A DNA stretch of 64,000 nt from Alphaproteobacteria bacterium (lineage in GTDB: Bacteria; Pseudomonadota; Alphaproteobacteria; UBA828). The position numbers were made by a program, and so were the translations under genes. Every line of letters starts with the position of its first letter. Position 1 is the stretch's first letter. The notes under the pieces were generated by a model. It had not been told where the DNA came from. It ran no database searches and saw only the letters and a list, made by a program, of their open reading frames with translations. The stretch is taken from NCBI GenBank assembly GCA_022826665.1, contig JAJDUK010000047.1, positions 124,001 to 188,000 on the forward strand. Reading direction: 5' to 3'. Below, one piece after another: positions 47,588 through 56,004 of this stretch.

Positions 47588-48463
47588 ATGGTTTTCTCCC
47601 GCGCACTCCTTGCGGTCTGTCTCGCGACCTGCGGCCTGGTCCTCGGGGGCGCTTCATATGCTGGTTCGGTGCCAGTTCCAGTCCTGGCGGAGGTCCCGAC
47701 CGGCCCCTTCATCGCGGGCTCCGACGCGGCCGAGCGGGAATACGCCTACCAGCTCGACGAGGCGGCCTACGGCCACTCCCGAACGCGGGAACGCGGCTGG
47801 TACGACCGCGAGCGCCCGCGCGGGACCAAGACCCTTGATGGCTTTTTCATCACGCGCACGCTGATCACCAATGCCCAGTACGCGGCTTTCGTGGATGCCA
47901 CGGGCCACCGCGTGCCCGATGTCGATCCCGAGACCTGGCGCGGCTACCGGCTGATCCACCCCTACGAGCGCACCCGCCGCCACGCGTGGACGGAGGGAGT
48001 TCCGCCGCCTGGGCGCGAAAACCATCCCGTGGTCATGGTCTCGCACGACGACGCCAATGCCTACGCGGCCTGGCTCTCGGCCGAGACCGGGCGCACCTGG
48101 CGGCTCCCCACCGAGCTCGAATGGGAGAAGGCCGCGCGCGGCACAGACGGCCGCATCTTCCCCTGGGGCGATACGTTCGACCCGGCGCTGCTCAACAGCC
48201 ATGATTCCGGTCCCTTCGACACGCTGCCGGTCGGCAGCTTTCGCGCCGGTGCAAGCCCTTACGGCCTGCTGGATCCGGCAGGCATGGCCTTTGAGTGGAC
48301 CGCCTCGCCCGGCAATCCGGGGCGCTTCCTCGTCAAGGGCGGATCATGGGACGACAGCGGCTGCGGCATCTGCCGCCCTGCGGCGCGTCACGGTCGGCCG
48401 GCGGACATCAAGCACATCCTCGTCGGCTTCCGCCTCGTCGTCGATCCGGGCGCGGGGGGTTAG
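47588..48463 (+). CDS. Exported formylglycine-generating-enzyme-fold (SUMF1) protein
   Basis: 291 residues. N-terminal signal ([20 protein letters not shown]). The FGE-sulfatase fold is recognisable: [83 protein letters not shown], and the C-terminal [16 protein letters not shown]...HILVGFR. In true FGE two cysteines form the active site; aligning on the AAR before the end, C259 fits the second, while the first is not conserved and C262 is extra. So catalysis may differ. Divergently placed beside the Cys-rich cytochrome gene. No sulfatase nearby. Confidence 0.85.
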   Translation: MVFSRALLAVCLATCGLVLGGASYAGSVPVPVLAEVPTGPFIAGSDAAEREYAYQLDEAAYGHSRTRERGWYDRERPRGTKTLDGFFITRTLITNAQYAAFVDATGHRVPDVDPETWRGYRLIHPYERTRRHAWTEGVPPPGRENHPVVMVSHDDANAYAAWLSAETGRTWRLPTELEWEKAARGTDGRIFPWGDTFDPALLNSHDSGPFDTLPVGSFRAGASPYGLLDPAGMAFEWTASPGNPGRFLVKGGSWDDSGCGICRPAARHGRPADIKHILVGFRLVVDPGAGG

Positions 48464-48545
48464 CCTCCTCGGTCTGGCAAGAGCAAGCCCGCGGCACTAT
48501 CTTTTCCTGGCGGAACGGCCAGCGAACGGGCGACAGAGCGGCAGA

Positions 48546-49307
48546 ATGGCCCAGGCTTCAGCGGCGAAGAGCGAGCGGCAGGAGGAGACCCGCCACCTCG
48601 ACATGGCGACACAGCCGGTGAAGCGGCTGCGCATGATGCTCGCCGCCGGCGAGGAGGTGCAGGAGGTCGAGCGGGTGCTCGGCAGGACCGGCGATAATGT
48701 GGTGAGCGAGCTGCTGCGCGGGCGCGGGACGTTCTACGAGTGGGACCATTACCCGAAAGGGGACGTCTTCGACGGTCAGAGCCACTCCCAGTATTTCTAC
48801 CACGCCCATCCCGGCGGCTTCCGGGACACCGAGCACGGCCACTTCCACACCTTCGTGCGCGCCAAAGGGATGCCGCGCGGCATGAAGCCCATGCGCCGCA
48901 AGAAGCGCGACAAGTGGCCCATGGGGGACAAAGCGCTCACCCACGTCGTCGCCATCTCGATGGGGTCGAAGGGTCAGCCTCTCAGGCTTTTCACCACCAA
49001 CCGCTGGGTCACTGGCGAGACCTGGTATCGAGCCGATGACGTGGCAAAGGTGATCGGCCGCTTCGTCATCGACCACGCCCGCCCGTCATGGCCGACCAAC
49101 CGCTGGGTCGGCGCCATGATCCGCCTCTTCTGGCCGCAGATCATCCTGCTGGTCAAGGCGCGTGATCAGGTGATCGAGAACTGGGCTGCCCAGAATCCGA
49201 AGAAAGATACCCTCGAGGATCGTCGCCTCGAGGTCGTCTCGCAGGCCGAGGTGGATATCGAGGCCCAGATTGCCGCTATCAAGGCGGCCCTTGCCGAGAG
49301 AACCTAA
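48546..49307 (+). CDS. His-rich conserved-type hypothetical protein, 253 residues
   Basis: Not recognised with confidence. 253 residues from the ATG at 48546; the longer open frame (from 48057) overlaps the FGE-like gene. No signal peptide. A cluster of histidines lies at 68-101 (EWDHYPKGDV, YFYHAHPGGF, EHGHFHTFVR), well placed to bind a metal. A basic stretch MKPMRRKKRDKWPMGDKA and a later WPTNRWVGAMIRLFWPQIILL follow. The C-terminal 45 residues are helical and charged. It lies 82 bp after the FGE-like gene and is likely co-transcribed. It may act inside the cell on the Cys-rich products, but that is a guess. Confidence 0.75.
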   Translation: MAQASAAKSERQEETRHLDMATQPVKRLRMMLAAGEEVQEVERVLGRTGDNVVSELLRGRGTFYEWDHYPKGDVFDGQSHSQYFYHAHPGGFRDTEHGHFHTFVRAKGMPRGMKPMRRKKRDKWPMGDKALTHVVAISMGSKGQPLRLFTTNRWVTGETWYRADDVAKVIGRFVIDHARPSWPTNRWVGAMIRLFWPQIILLVKARDQVIENWAAQNPKKDTLEDRRLEVVSQAEVDIEAQIAAIKAALAERT

Positions 49308-49355
49308 GGCGCAGCCGACCCCCCGCTGTCACGGCTCCCGTACCGCGATAAAGAA

Positions 49356-49377
49356 CGCCGCCTCTCCCGAGGCGGCG
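49356..49377. terminator. Bidirectional terminator between convergent genes
   Basis: CGCCGCCTC at 49356-49364 and GAGGCGGCG at 49369-49377 pair around TCCC. On the minus strand the stem is followed by TTCTTTAT, on the plus strand by CCTTTGG. It sits between the convergent His-rich protein gene and the 18-Cys protein gene. Confidence 0.7.
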
Positions 49378-49408
49378 CCTTTGGATAATGTTGTCGTTAC
49401 CCTTGAGC

Positions 49409-49765
49409 TTACTCGGCAGCACACGGGTTGCAAGCCTCGCACGGATTGCAAGCCTCGCAAGGGTTGCAGGCATCCGCCACGACGATGCGCTCGTCCAAGG
49501 AAGACTCGCACGGGTTGCAAGCCTCGCACGGATTGCAAGCCTCGCAAGGGTTGCAGGCATCCGCGACGACGATGCCCTCATCCAAGGAAGATTCGCATGG
49601 GTTGCAAGCCTCGCACGGGTTACAAGCCCCGCACGGGTTGCACGGATCCTCGTGCGAGTCCGCAACGACGATCGGCTGCTCCCCAGCGGACACGGCCGAC
49701 GGCGCAAGAGCGGCGCCGGCCGCCATGGTAACGATACTCACGGCGACCACTGTTTCCTTGATCAT
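49409..49765 (-). CDS. Small exported 18-cysteine repeat protein
   Basis: 118 residues from ATG 49765, preceded by a GAGGAGGAG site; the frame to 49888 has no such site. Signal peptide about 1-27 ([20 protein letters not shown]...AVSA). The mature part has three blocks of six cysteines, each exactly three residues apart (C42-C57, C71-C86, C100-C115), of the form [16 protein letters not shown]. Blocks are spaced by [13 protein letters not shown], period 29 residues. Composition is like the Cys-rich part of the cytochrome gene 2 kb away but without a heme domain. Function unknown; metal binding or a disulfide scaffold are possible. Confidence 0.82.
   Translation of the reverse strand: MIKETVVAVSIVTMAAGAALAPSAVSAGEQPIVVADSHEDPCNPCGACNPCEACNPCESSLDEGIVVADACNPCEACNPCEACNPCESSLDERIVVADACNPCEACNPCEACNPCAAE
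49422..49595 (-). repeat. Two tandem 87-bp repeats inside the 18-Cys gene
   Basis: Copy 1 49422-49508, copy 2 49509-49595, differing at 4 of 87 bases by my count (about 95% identical). A third, degenerate part begins at 49596. The unit is 29 codons long, so copy number can change without breaking the frame. Confidence 0.9.
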
Positions 49766-49935
49766 TTTCGTAGTCTCCTCCTCGCAGACGCGAATTTGAT
49801 TGGTTTGAATTGGGGCTTCGCGCCGCCTCGGCGGGTTGTCGAACCATACGAAGCCCACGCCATTGTGGTGTATATCGGCGGCGAGCAAAAGTGCTTTCGT
49901 TTCGATGACGGGAATGTGAGCGACGGGGACGGCCG

Positions 49936-50712
49936 ATGCCGGTCGCGAGCAGCGAAGATTACGCGAGGCTGGCTGCCACCGCGCGGCAATTGGCGCTGGA
50001 GGCCGGGCGGACGATCATGGCCTTCTACCGCGACGGCACGCCGGTCGAGACGAAGGCCGATTCCACACCCGTGACCGAGGCGGACCGGGCGGCGGATCGC
50101 CTCATCGTCGCGGGCTTGCAGGCCGCGACTCCCGACATCCCCGTGATTTCCGAGGAGAGCACAAGCACCGGCCTGCCACCCGCCGGCGGGCGCTTCTGGC
50201 TCGTCGATCCGCTTGATGGTACCAGAGACTTCATCGCTCGCACCGGCGAGTTCACGATCAACATCGCTTTGATCGAAGGTGGCCGTCCGGTGCTCGGCGT
50301 GCTCCACGCCCCGGTCCAGGATGAGACCTATGTCGCCGACGGACTGGGGCAGGCGGTGCGCATGGTAGGCGACGGCCCGCCGCAGGCGATCCGGGCGCGT
50401 CCGGTGCCTGCCAGGGGCCCTGCGGTCATCGCCAGCCGCCTACACCGTGACGCCGAGACCGACGCCTATATCGCGGGACTCGAACCTGCGCGGATCGAGA
50501 GCGCGGGGAGCGCCCTGAAATTCGGGCTGCTCGCGCGGGGCGCGGCCGATGTGTACCCCCGCTTTGGCCGCACCATGGAGTGGGACACCGCCGCCGGCCA
50601 GGCGATCCTCACGGCGGCGGGAGGTCATGTCCGCGACCTGCAGGGCCATGAGCTGCGCTATGGCAAGGCGGACTTCGTGAATCCATCCTTCGTCGCCTGC
50701 GGCGTGGATTAG
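49936..50712 (+). CDS. cysQ: 3'(2'),5'-bisphosphate nucleotidase CysQ-like (IMPase superfamily)
   Basis: Mg-dependent, Li-sensitive phosphatase of the inositol monophosphatase superfamily that clears PAP or acts on related phosphates. 258 residues. Metal site ISEES (first Glu), then [20 protein letters not shown] and the C-terminal [16 protein letters not shown]. Starts at 49936. It could also be a histidinol or inositol phosphatase; the compact size and DGTRDF pattern favour CysQ. The next gene follows closely. Confidence 0.83.
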   Translation: MPVASSEDYARLAATARQLALEAGRTIMAFYRDGTPVETKADSTPVTEADRAADRLIVAGLQAATPDIPVISEESTSTGLPPAGGRFWLVDPLDGTRDFIARTGEFTINIALIEGGRPVLGVLHAPVQDETYVADGLGQAVRMVGDGPPQAIRARPVPARGPAVIASRLHRDAETDAYIAGLEPARIESAGSALKFGLLARGAADVYPRFGRTMEWDTAAGQAILTAAGGHVRDLQGHELRYGKADFVNPSFVACGVD

Positions 50713-50716
50713 GGAC

Positions 50717-51376
50717 GTGTTGCCCGACGCCATAACCGGTCCTCCGTGCCTTGAGCCGACACAGGAGGTCATCGCGCAGGCCGCGCGGGTGATCAAAGAC
50801 GGCGGGCTCGTCGGGCTGCCCACCGACACGGTCTACGGCCTCGCCGCCGACGCGACCTCCGATGCGGCCGTGGAAGGCGTCTTTCGCGCCAAGGGCAGGC
50901 CGGCCGACATGCCGCTCATCGCCCTCATCGCCACGATGGCGATGGCCGAAGCATGTGGCGAATTCTCTGCGTCGGCCCTGGCGCTGGCGGAGGAATTCTG
51001 GCCGGGCCCGCTGACCCTGGTGCTGCCGCGCGCTGTGGGCTCGCCCCTCTCGCCGCTGGTCCACCAAGGCGCGCCCGGCGTCTCGCTGCGGATTCCCGGC
51101 AACGACACCGCACGTGCCGTGGTCGAAGCCGCTGGGCGGCCGTTGACGGCGCCGAGCGCCAACCCCTCGGGCGCGCCGAGCCCGCTTACCGCCGCCGAGG
51201 TCGCGGCCGGCCTCGGATCGCACGTCGCTCTGATCGTCGACGGCGGCCGCGCCGCCGACAGCCTCGGCTCGACCCTGCTCGACCTGACCGGAGAGTCCGC
51301 CCGCCTGCTCCGCGCCGGCGTCGTCACCGCCGAGGCCATCGAGCGCGTGATCGGACCTATCGTTCGCGCGGACTGA
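50717..51376 (+). CDS. L-threonylcarbamoyladenylate synthase (TsaC/YrdC-type, Sua5 family)
   Basis: Makes threonylcarbamoyl-AMP for the t6A37 tRNA modification. 219 residues, GTG start (50717) right after the cysQ stop. YrdC marks: GGLVGLPTDTVYGLAADATSDAAVEGVFRAKGRP, LTLVLPRA, the SLRIPGNDTARAVVEAAGRPLTAPSANPSGAPS loop and LLRAGVVTAEAIERVIG. It lacks the extra C-terminal Sua5 domain, so it is the short TsaC form. Its end overlaps the convergent methyltransferase gene by 20 bp. Confidence 0.9.
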   Translation: MLPDAITGPPCLEPTQEVIAQAARVIKDGGLVGLPTDTVYGLAADATSDAAVEGVFRAKGRPADMPLIALIATMAMAEACGEFSASALALAEEFWPGPLTLVLPRAVGSPLSPLVHQGAPGVSLRIPGNDTARAVVEAAGRPLTAPSANPSGAPSPLTAAEVAAGLGSHVALIVDGGRAADSLGSTLLDLTGESARLLRAGVVTAEAIERVIGPIVRAD

Positions 51377-52262
51377 GAACCTGCGTTAGGCCGAGGGTGC
51401 CGCTGCCCCGGCGCGCGGGCTGTTGCTGGGATTCGTGGGGCCGCCAGCCGGTGAGGTAGAGCACCTGGAAGGTGGCCGGGATGCGCCCGTCCGCACCGCC
51501 GAAGGTCTCCCGGTAACGATCGGCGGCGGCACGGAACGTAGCCCGTCGGGCAAAGTGCCGAGCCCGCCCGCTGGCGGCGTTGGCCTCGCCCATGGCGCGG
51601 AGGTCGTGCATCAGCGCCTCGGCACTCTCGTAGGTGACAGTGATCCGGTCGCTGTCGACCACCGGCAGCGCGAAACCGGTCCGCTGCAGCAGGGCACCGA
51701 GGGTCTGGACGTCGGGGAAGGGCGAGACGTGCGGCCGCGCGCCGCCTTCCTGCCCCGCTTCCGCTTGCAGGAACGCCTCGCGCAGCTCGAACAGGGTCTC
51801 GCCGCCCAGCATCGCCGCGAGCAGCAGGCCGTCCGGCCTGAGCGCCTGCCTGATCTGGACCAGCGCCCCCGGCAGGTCGTTCACCCAGTGCAGGCTGAGC
51901 GCGCTCACCACGAGATCGAGCGAGTCCGCGCGGATCGGCAGCCACTCTTCGTCGGCGACCAGGCGCGCGGGGCTCGTGGCGCATGCCACCATGGCCGGCG
52001 AGAGGTCTGCCTCGATGAGCAGGTCGGGCGCGGTCTGCCGGCGCAGCATCGGGCCAAGCTGCCCGCTGTGGCAGCCGAGGTCGAGCACGCGGTCGAAGCG
52101 GCGCTTGACGTCATCCAGCCGGCCCACCAGCCGCTCGCCCACCTCGCGAACCAGGAAGTCACCACGCCCCGCGAAGCCGGCAGCGGCGCGGTCGCGGTGG
52201 GCGCGCACGGCAGCACGGTCGAAGACCGCGGCGCCGTCAGGCTGAGCCGCGCGCTGGGTCAT
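51357..52262 (-). CDS. SAM-dependent methyltransferase, NDUFAF5/BioC-like
   Basis: 301 residues. SAM motif I LDLGCHSGQLGPML, Asp of motif II in IEADLSPAMV, and post-motif SALSLHWVNDLPGAL. The trailing region (LRPDGLLLAAMLGGETLFELREAF) is characteristic of the mitochondrial NDUFAF5 (complex I assembly factor)/alphaproteobacterial group, whose human member hydroxylates NDUFS7. The gene starts 15 bp from the divergent comF gene, an arrangement common in alphaproteobacteria. BioC is an alternative. Confidence 0.87.
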   Translation of the reverse strand: MTQRAAQPDGAAVFDRAAVRAHRDRAAAGFAGRGDFLVREVGERLVGRLDDVKRRFDRVLDLGCHSGQLGPMLRRQTAPDLLIEADLSPAMVACATSPARLVADEEWLPIRADSLDLVVSALSLHWVNDLPGALVQIRQALRPDGLLLAAMLGGETLFELREAFLQAEAGQEGGARPHVSPFPDVQTLGALLQRTGFALPVVDSDRITVTYESAEALMHDLRAMGEANAASGRARHFARRATFRAAADRYRETFGGADGRIPATFQVLYLTGWRPHESQQQPARRGSGTLGLTQVLSPRER

Positions 52263-52277
52263 GCCGTCGGTTATGGC

Positions 52278-53087
52278 ATGATGGACCGGAGGCTGGAAGC
52301 GCAGGCGGGAGTCGGGCTAGTGCTGAGCGGAGCGCAGATAGGGCCATTGACGGCGCTGGCGCGGGTGGCCGCGACGAACGCCGTCGATCTCGTCTTGCCG
52401 CCCTCGTGCCTCGCCTGCCATGCGCCCGTGAGCGAGGCCGGTGGGCTCTGCCCCGACTGCTGGAGCCGTATCAGCTTCATCGGCCGGCCCTGCTGTGCGC
52501 GCTGCGGTCTGCCGTTCGCGATCGAGGCGGCTCCCGACGCGATCTGCGGCGACTGCGCTCGCGTGCCGCCCGTCTTCGACCGGGCGCGCGCGGCGTTTCT
52601 CTACGAGGGCGCCGGGCGCGAGCTGATTCTCGCCTTCAAGATGGCCGATCGCTCGTGGCTCGCGCCCAGGCTGGCCACGTGGCTGCAGCGCGCGGCCGCG
52701 CCGCTGCTGCCTGAGGCGGACGTGGTGGTGCCGGTGCCGCTCCATCGCTGGCGGCTGCTGGCGCGGCGATTCAACCAGGCGGCGGTGCTCGCCCGGCTCA
52801 TGGCGCGCGAGGCGGATGTTGCGATGGTCCCGGACCTCCTGGTGCGGACGCGGCGGACCGCGACGCAGACCCGGCTCTCGCGCGTCGAGCGGCGGCGCAA
52901 CGTGCGGGGCGCGTTCGCGGTGCGGCGCTCACGCGCGCCGCTGGTTGCCGGGCGCAATGTCCTCCTGGTGGACGACGTCATGACCACCGGTGCCACCGTC
53001 TCGGCCTGTGCCCGTGCGCTGCGCAAAGTGGGCGCTGCGCGGGTCGATGTGACCACTCTTGCGCGCGCCTTGCCGAGCCGTCCATGA
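52278..53087 (+). CDS. ComF family phosphoribosyltransferase-like protein
   Basis: 269 residues from ATG 52278 (a GTG near 52320 is a shorter option). N-terminal zinc region CLACHAPVSEAGGLCPDC and CCARCGLPF...CGDCA, then a phosphoribosyltransferase domain with VVPVPLHRWRLLARRFNQ and the PRPP loop NVLLVDDVMTTGATVSA. ComF is linked to DNA uptake in Bacillus; here only a phosphoribosyltransferase-like role can be stated. Neighbour of the nitrilase-type gene, as in many alphaproteobacteria. Confidence 0.9.
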   Translation: MMDRRLEAQAGVGLVLSGAQIGPLTALARVAATNAVDLVLPPSCLACHAPVSEAGGLCPDCWSRISFIGRPCCARCGLPFAIEAAPDAICGDCARVPPVFDRARAAFLYEGAGRELILAFKMADRSWLAPRLATWLQRAAAPLLPEADVVVPVPLHRWRLLARRFNQAAVLARLMAREADVAMVPDLLVRTRRTATQTRLSRVERRRNVRGAFAVRRSRAPLVAGRNVLLVDDVMTTGATVSACARALRKVGAARVDVTTLARALPSRP

Positions 53088-53118
53088 TGCCGGCCTGCAC
53101 CGAGCATTGGGGGACACC

Positions 53119-53979
53119 ATGACCGAAACCCTTCGGGTCGCCTGCGTCCAGCCCTCCAGCGGCCAGGACATGCAGGCCAACCTCGACGCGGCCGGCGCGC
53201 TGGTGCGCGAGGCCCGCGCCGCCGGCGCAGAGCTGATCGCGCTGCCCGAGAATGTCGCGCTCATGGAGCACCGGACGGAGCTGGTGCAGGCGAGCGCCCG
53301 CCCGCTCGACGCCCATCCGGCGGCGCGGTTCTTCAGCGCGCTCGCGGAGGAGCTGGAGGTTTGGCTGCTCGCAGGCTCGATGGGGGCGGACGCCGGCGAC
53401 GGCCGGATCGCCAACCGCTCGGTGCTGATCGACCCCGCGGGCCAGATCGTCGCGACCTACGACAAGATCCATATGTTCGACGTGGACCTGCCCAACGGCG
53501 AGGTCTACCGCGAGAGCGACGCTTTCCGCCCCGGCGGGCAGGCGGTGGTGGCGGAGACACCCTGGGGCGGCCTCGGCATGACCGTCTGCTACGACCTGCG
53601 CTTTCCCCAGCTTTACCGGGCGCTGGCCCACGCAGGCGTCCGGCTGATTACCGTGCCGGCAGCCTTCACCAAGCACACCGGAGAGGCGCACTGGCACATC
53701 CTGATGCGGGCGCGCGCCATCGAGAGCGGCTGCTTCGTCATCGCGCCCTGCATGTGGGGTAGCCACTCCGGCGACCGCAAGACCTACGGTCATTCGCTGA
53801 TCGTCGATCCCTGGGGCGAGGTGCTGGCCGATGCCGGCAAGGGCGTCGGCATCATCACGGCCGATCTCGAGCTTGCGCGCGTGGAGAAGGTGCGCGCCGC
53901 CATCCCGGCGCTGGCGCACGACCGCGCCTTCTCGCCGCCGGCCGGTTCGGAACAGGAACTCCGCCGCGCCGCCGGCTGA
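53119..53979 (+). CDS. Carbon-nitrogen hydrolase (Nit/omega-amidase-like)
   Basis: 286 residues from ATG 53119. Glu-Lys-Cys catalytic triad of the nitrilase superfamily is visible: E in LIALPENVALM, K in ATYDKIHMFDVDLPNGE, C in MTVCYDLRFPQLY. The sequence resembles Nit1/Nit2 proteins, which deaminate glutathione or omega-amides by repair-type reactions. It stands between comF and DUF1178, the standard neighbourhood. Confidence 0.9.
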   Translation: MTETLRVACVQPSSGQDMQANLDAAGALVREARAAGAELIALPENVALMEHRTELVQASARPLDAHPAARFFSALAEELEVWLLAGSMGADAGDGRIANRSVLIDPAGQIVATYDKIHMFDVDLPNGEVYRESDAFRPGGQAVVAETPWGGLGMTVCYDLRFPQLYRALAHAGVRLITVPAAFTKHTGEAHWHILMRARAIESGCFVIAPCMWGSHSGDRKTYGHSLIVDPWGEVLADAGKGVGIITADLELARVEKVRAAIPALAHDRAFSPPAGSEQELRRAAG

Positions 53980-53989
53980 CGCTCGAGGA

Positions 53990-54511
53990 TCACTTCCGAC
54001 CGCAAAGGTGCTGAACGATCTTGGGATTGGGCGGTGGGACTGCGCGGTGCTCGTAGGCGACGACCGTGAGACGGCCTGCGGCGAGCGCCAGCAGCTCGCC
54101 CCGCTGCAGCAGGTAGTCCGGGTTGCGCGGGCGGCCGAAGCGTTCGTTGCCGACGGCGAAGGTCTCGTAAAGGAAGACGCCGCCCGGCCGAAGGCAATCC
54201 ACGAGCGGGACCAGCAGCGGGCGGAACAGATAATCCGTCACCGCCACGGCATCGAACCGGCGCCCGGCGAGCGGCTCGGCACCGGGGCGCTCCAGGTCCG
54301 TCTCGACGATCTCGACCAGAGGATCGTCCTTGAGATCAGCGAGGCCCGAGGTGTCGATGTCGATGGCCGTGACCTGCAGGCCGTGCTCGCGCAGATAGCG
54401 CGTGTGCCGGCCGCCGCCGCAGGCGAGATCGAGCACGTGGCCGCCTTCGGCGATCAGGCCAGCATGGCGGACGATCCAGGGGGAGGGGACGCGCGAGCGA
54501 TGACTGTGCAT
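53990..54511 (-). CDS. Class I SAM-dependent methyltransferase
   Basis: 173 residues. SAM motif VLDLACGGGRHTRYL, motif II IDIDTSGL, and a downstream LRPGGVFLYETFAVGNERFGRPRNPDYLL. Short TehB-like length. It is inserted on the minus strand within the conserved plus-strand order of nitrilase and DUF1178 genes. Substrate unknown. The start lacks a strong ribosome site, so the N-terminus is less certain. Confidence 0.82.
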   Translation of the reverse strand: MHSHRSRVPSPWIVRHAGLIAEGGHVLDLACGGGRHTRYLREHGLQVTAIDIDTSGLADLKDDPLVEIVETDLERPGAEPLAGRRFDAVAVTDYLFRPLLVPLVDCLRPGGVFLYETFAVGNERFGRPRNPDYLLQRGELLALAAGRLTVVAYEHRAVPPPNPKIVQHLCGRK

Positions 54512-54606
54512 GGCAGCAATAGCGGTGAGGGCAGTTGAATCTTCGTATAGTTTCGGGGTTTTATGGTACGTTGCAGTAACCGTGGCAGCGAGCCGGGCGC
54601 ACCCAC

Positions 54607-55056
54607 ATGATCGTGTTCGACCTCAAGTGCGGCAAGGACCACGTGTTCGAGGGCTACTTTGCCGACTCCGCGACCTACGAGCAGCAGGCGGAGGCGGGCG
54701 AGATCGCGTGCCCCTATTGCGGCGACGTCGAGATCGCCAAGGCGCCGATGGCCCCTAACATCGCGGTCAACAACAAGGCGCGGGGCAAGCCCGAGCCGGC
54801 ACCCGCGCCCGCGCCCAAGCCGACCCCGCCGGAGATGGCCCGCGCGATCGGGACGCTGCGGCGCATGCGCTCCTATATCGAGAAGAACTTCGATCATGTG
54901 GGCGAGCGCTTCCCCGAGGAGGCGCGCAAGATCCACTATGGCGAGGTCAAGCGCCGCAGCATCTACGGCGACGCCACCAAGGAGGAGGTCGGCGAGCTCG
55001 CCGACGAGGGGATCGAGGTCGGCGAGGTCCCCTGGGTCCCCCGCCACGACGCTTAG
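54607..55056 (+). CDS. DUF1178 family protein
   Basis: 149 residues. Conserved N-terminus FDLKCGKDHVFEGYFADSATYEQQ and a zinc-ribbon-like CPYCGDVEI; a Pro/Ala-rich linker (about residues 58-74) leads to a helical half ending in EVGELADEGIEVGEVPWVP. This family is widespread in alphaproteobacteria next to comF and Nit genes but has no known function. Confidence 0.92.
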   Translation: MIVFDLKCGKDHVFEGYFADSATYEQQAEAGEIACPYCGDVEIAKAPMAPNIAVNNKARGKPEPAPAPAPKPTPPEMARAIGTLRRMRSYIEKNFDHVGERFPEEARKIHYGEVKRRSIYGDATKEEVGELADEGIEVGEVPWVPRHDA

Positions 55057-55081
55057 CCGCAGGGCGGTCCGCCGCGGTCGC

Positions 55082-55891
55082 TTAGGTGTCGGGCTTCCTG
55101 GCGTGAACGATGTAATTCACTGAAAGATTGGGGCTCGTGGTCCAGCCGCCGGCGAGCGGGTTGTAAACCATGCCCCGCATGTCGGCGACGGTGAGGCCCC
55201 GGCGGCGCAGCAGGCGCACCATCTCGGCCGGGCGGACGAAGCGCGACCAGTCGTGGCTGCCGGCCGGCAGCCAGCCCAGGATCCTCTCGCCCGCGACGAT
55301 GGCAAGCGCGTAGGCCGCAAGCGTGCGGTTGAGCGTTGCCACGACGAACGTCCCGCCGGGCTTGATCAGGCTCGCGCAAGCCTCGGCGAAGGCGTCGAGA
55401 TCGGCCACATGCTCGACGATCTCCAGAGCTAGCACGGCGTCGAAACGCTCGCCGTCTGCCGCCAGCGCCTCCGCCGTGGCGTGGCGATAGTCAATGGCGA
55501 GCCCCTGTTCCTCGGCGTGATGGCGGGCCGCGCGGACGTTGGCCTCCGCCGCATCGATGGCGACCACGTCGGCGCCGAGCCGGCAGAGCGGCTCGGCCAT
55601 CAGGCCGCCGCCGCAGCCGACATCGAGGAGTCTCAAGCCCGTCAGAGGCTTGAGCGCCGCTGCGCCCTCGGCGCGCGCGCCGGGCTCTCTCCCCGCCAAC
55701 AGCGCATCCCGCACGTAGGCGATGCGCACCGGGTTCAGCGCGTGGAGCGCGCGAAAGGCACCGTGGCGGTCCCACCAGCGCTCGGCGAACGCGGCGAAGC
55801 GCTCGACCTCCGCCGGGTCGACGCTGGGGTCGGTCGCGGGCTCCGCGCCCGGCCCCGGCCCTTTCGGCTTGCTCCCCTCCTGGGCCATCAT
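55082..55891 (-). CDS. ubiG: Bifunctional 2-polyprenyl-6-hydroxyphenol methylase / 3-demethylubiquinol O-methyltransferase
   Basis: Performs both O-methylations in ubiquinone synthesis. 269 residues from ATG 55891 (GGAGGGGAACGCG before it). Characteristic UbiG segments: AFAERWWDRHGAFRALHALNPVRIAYVRD, LLDVGCGGGLMAEPLCRLGADVVAIDAAE, and SHDWSRFVRPAEM. A longer frame to 56011 overlaps the lysC start region and has no ribosome site. Divergent from lysC. Confidence 0.94.
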   Translation of the reverse strand: MMAQEGSKPKGPGPGAEPATDPSVDPAEVERFAAFAERWWDRHGAFRALHALNPVRIAYVRDALLAGREPGARAEGAAALKPLTGLRLLDVGCGGGLMAEPLCRLGADVVAIDAAEANVRAARHHAEEQGLAIDYRHATAEALAADGERFDAVLALEIVEHVADLDAFAEACASLIKPGGTFVVATLNRTLAAYALAIVAGERILGWLPAGSHDWSRFVRPAEMVRLLRRRGLTVADMRGMVYNPLAGGWTTSPNLSVNYIVHARKPDT

Positions 55892-56004
55892 CGCGTTCCC
55901 CTCCGGCCAGGCCGCCCGCTTGCGCGGCCAAAGCTGAGCCAGTATGTAGGGCCGTCTCCACGACCGGCAAGCGTCGCCTCCCCGACGCAGACGCAGCCCA
56001 CCCG

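Noticed and set aside
49422..49620. Regular short repeats that look like a CRISPR array
   Set aside because: They are coding repeats in frame with the 18-Cys protein; units are adjacent with no unique spacers and no cas genes are present.
51423..52277. N-terminal extension of the ComF reading frame
   Set aside because: It runs antisense through the divergent methyltransferase gene and shows no homology; the zinc-finger start fits ATG 52278.
54534..54565. Promoter-like TTGAAT ... TATGGT before the DUF1178 gene
   Set aside because: The spacing (about 21 bp) is too long for a standard promoter, and alternative boxes do not pair well.
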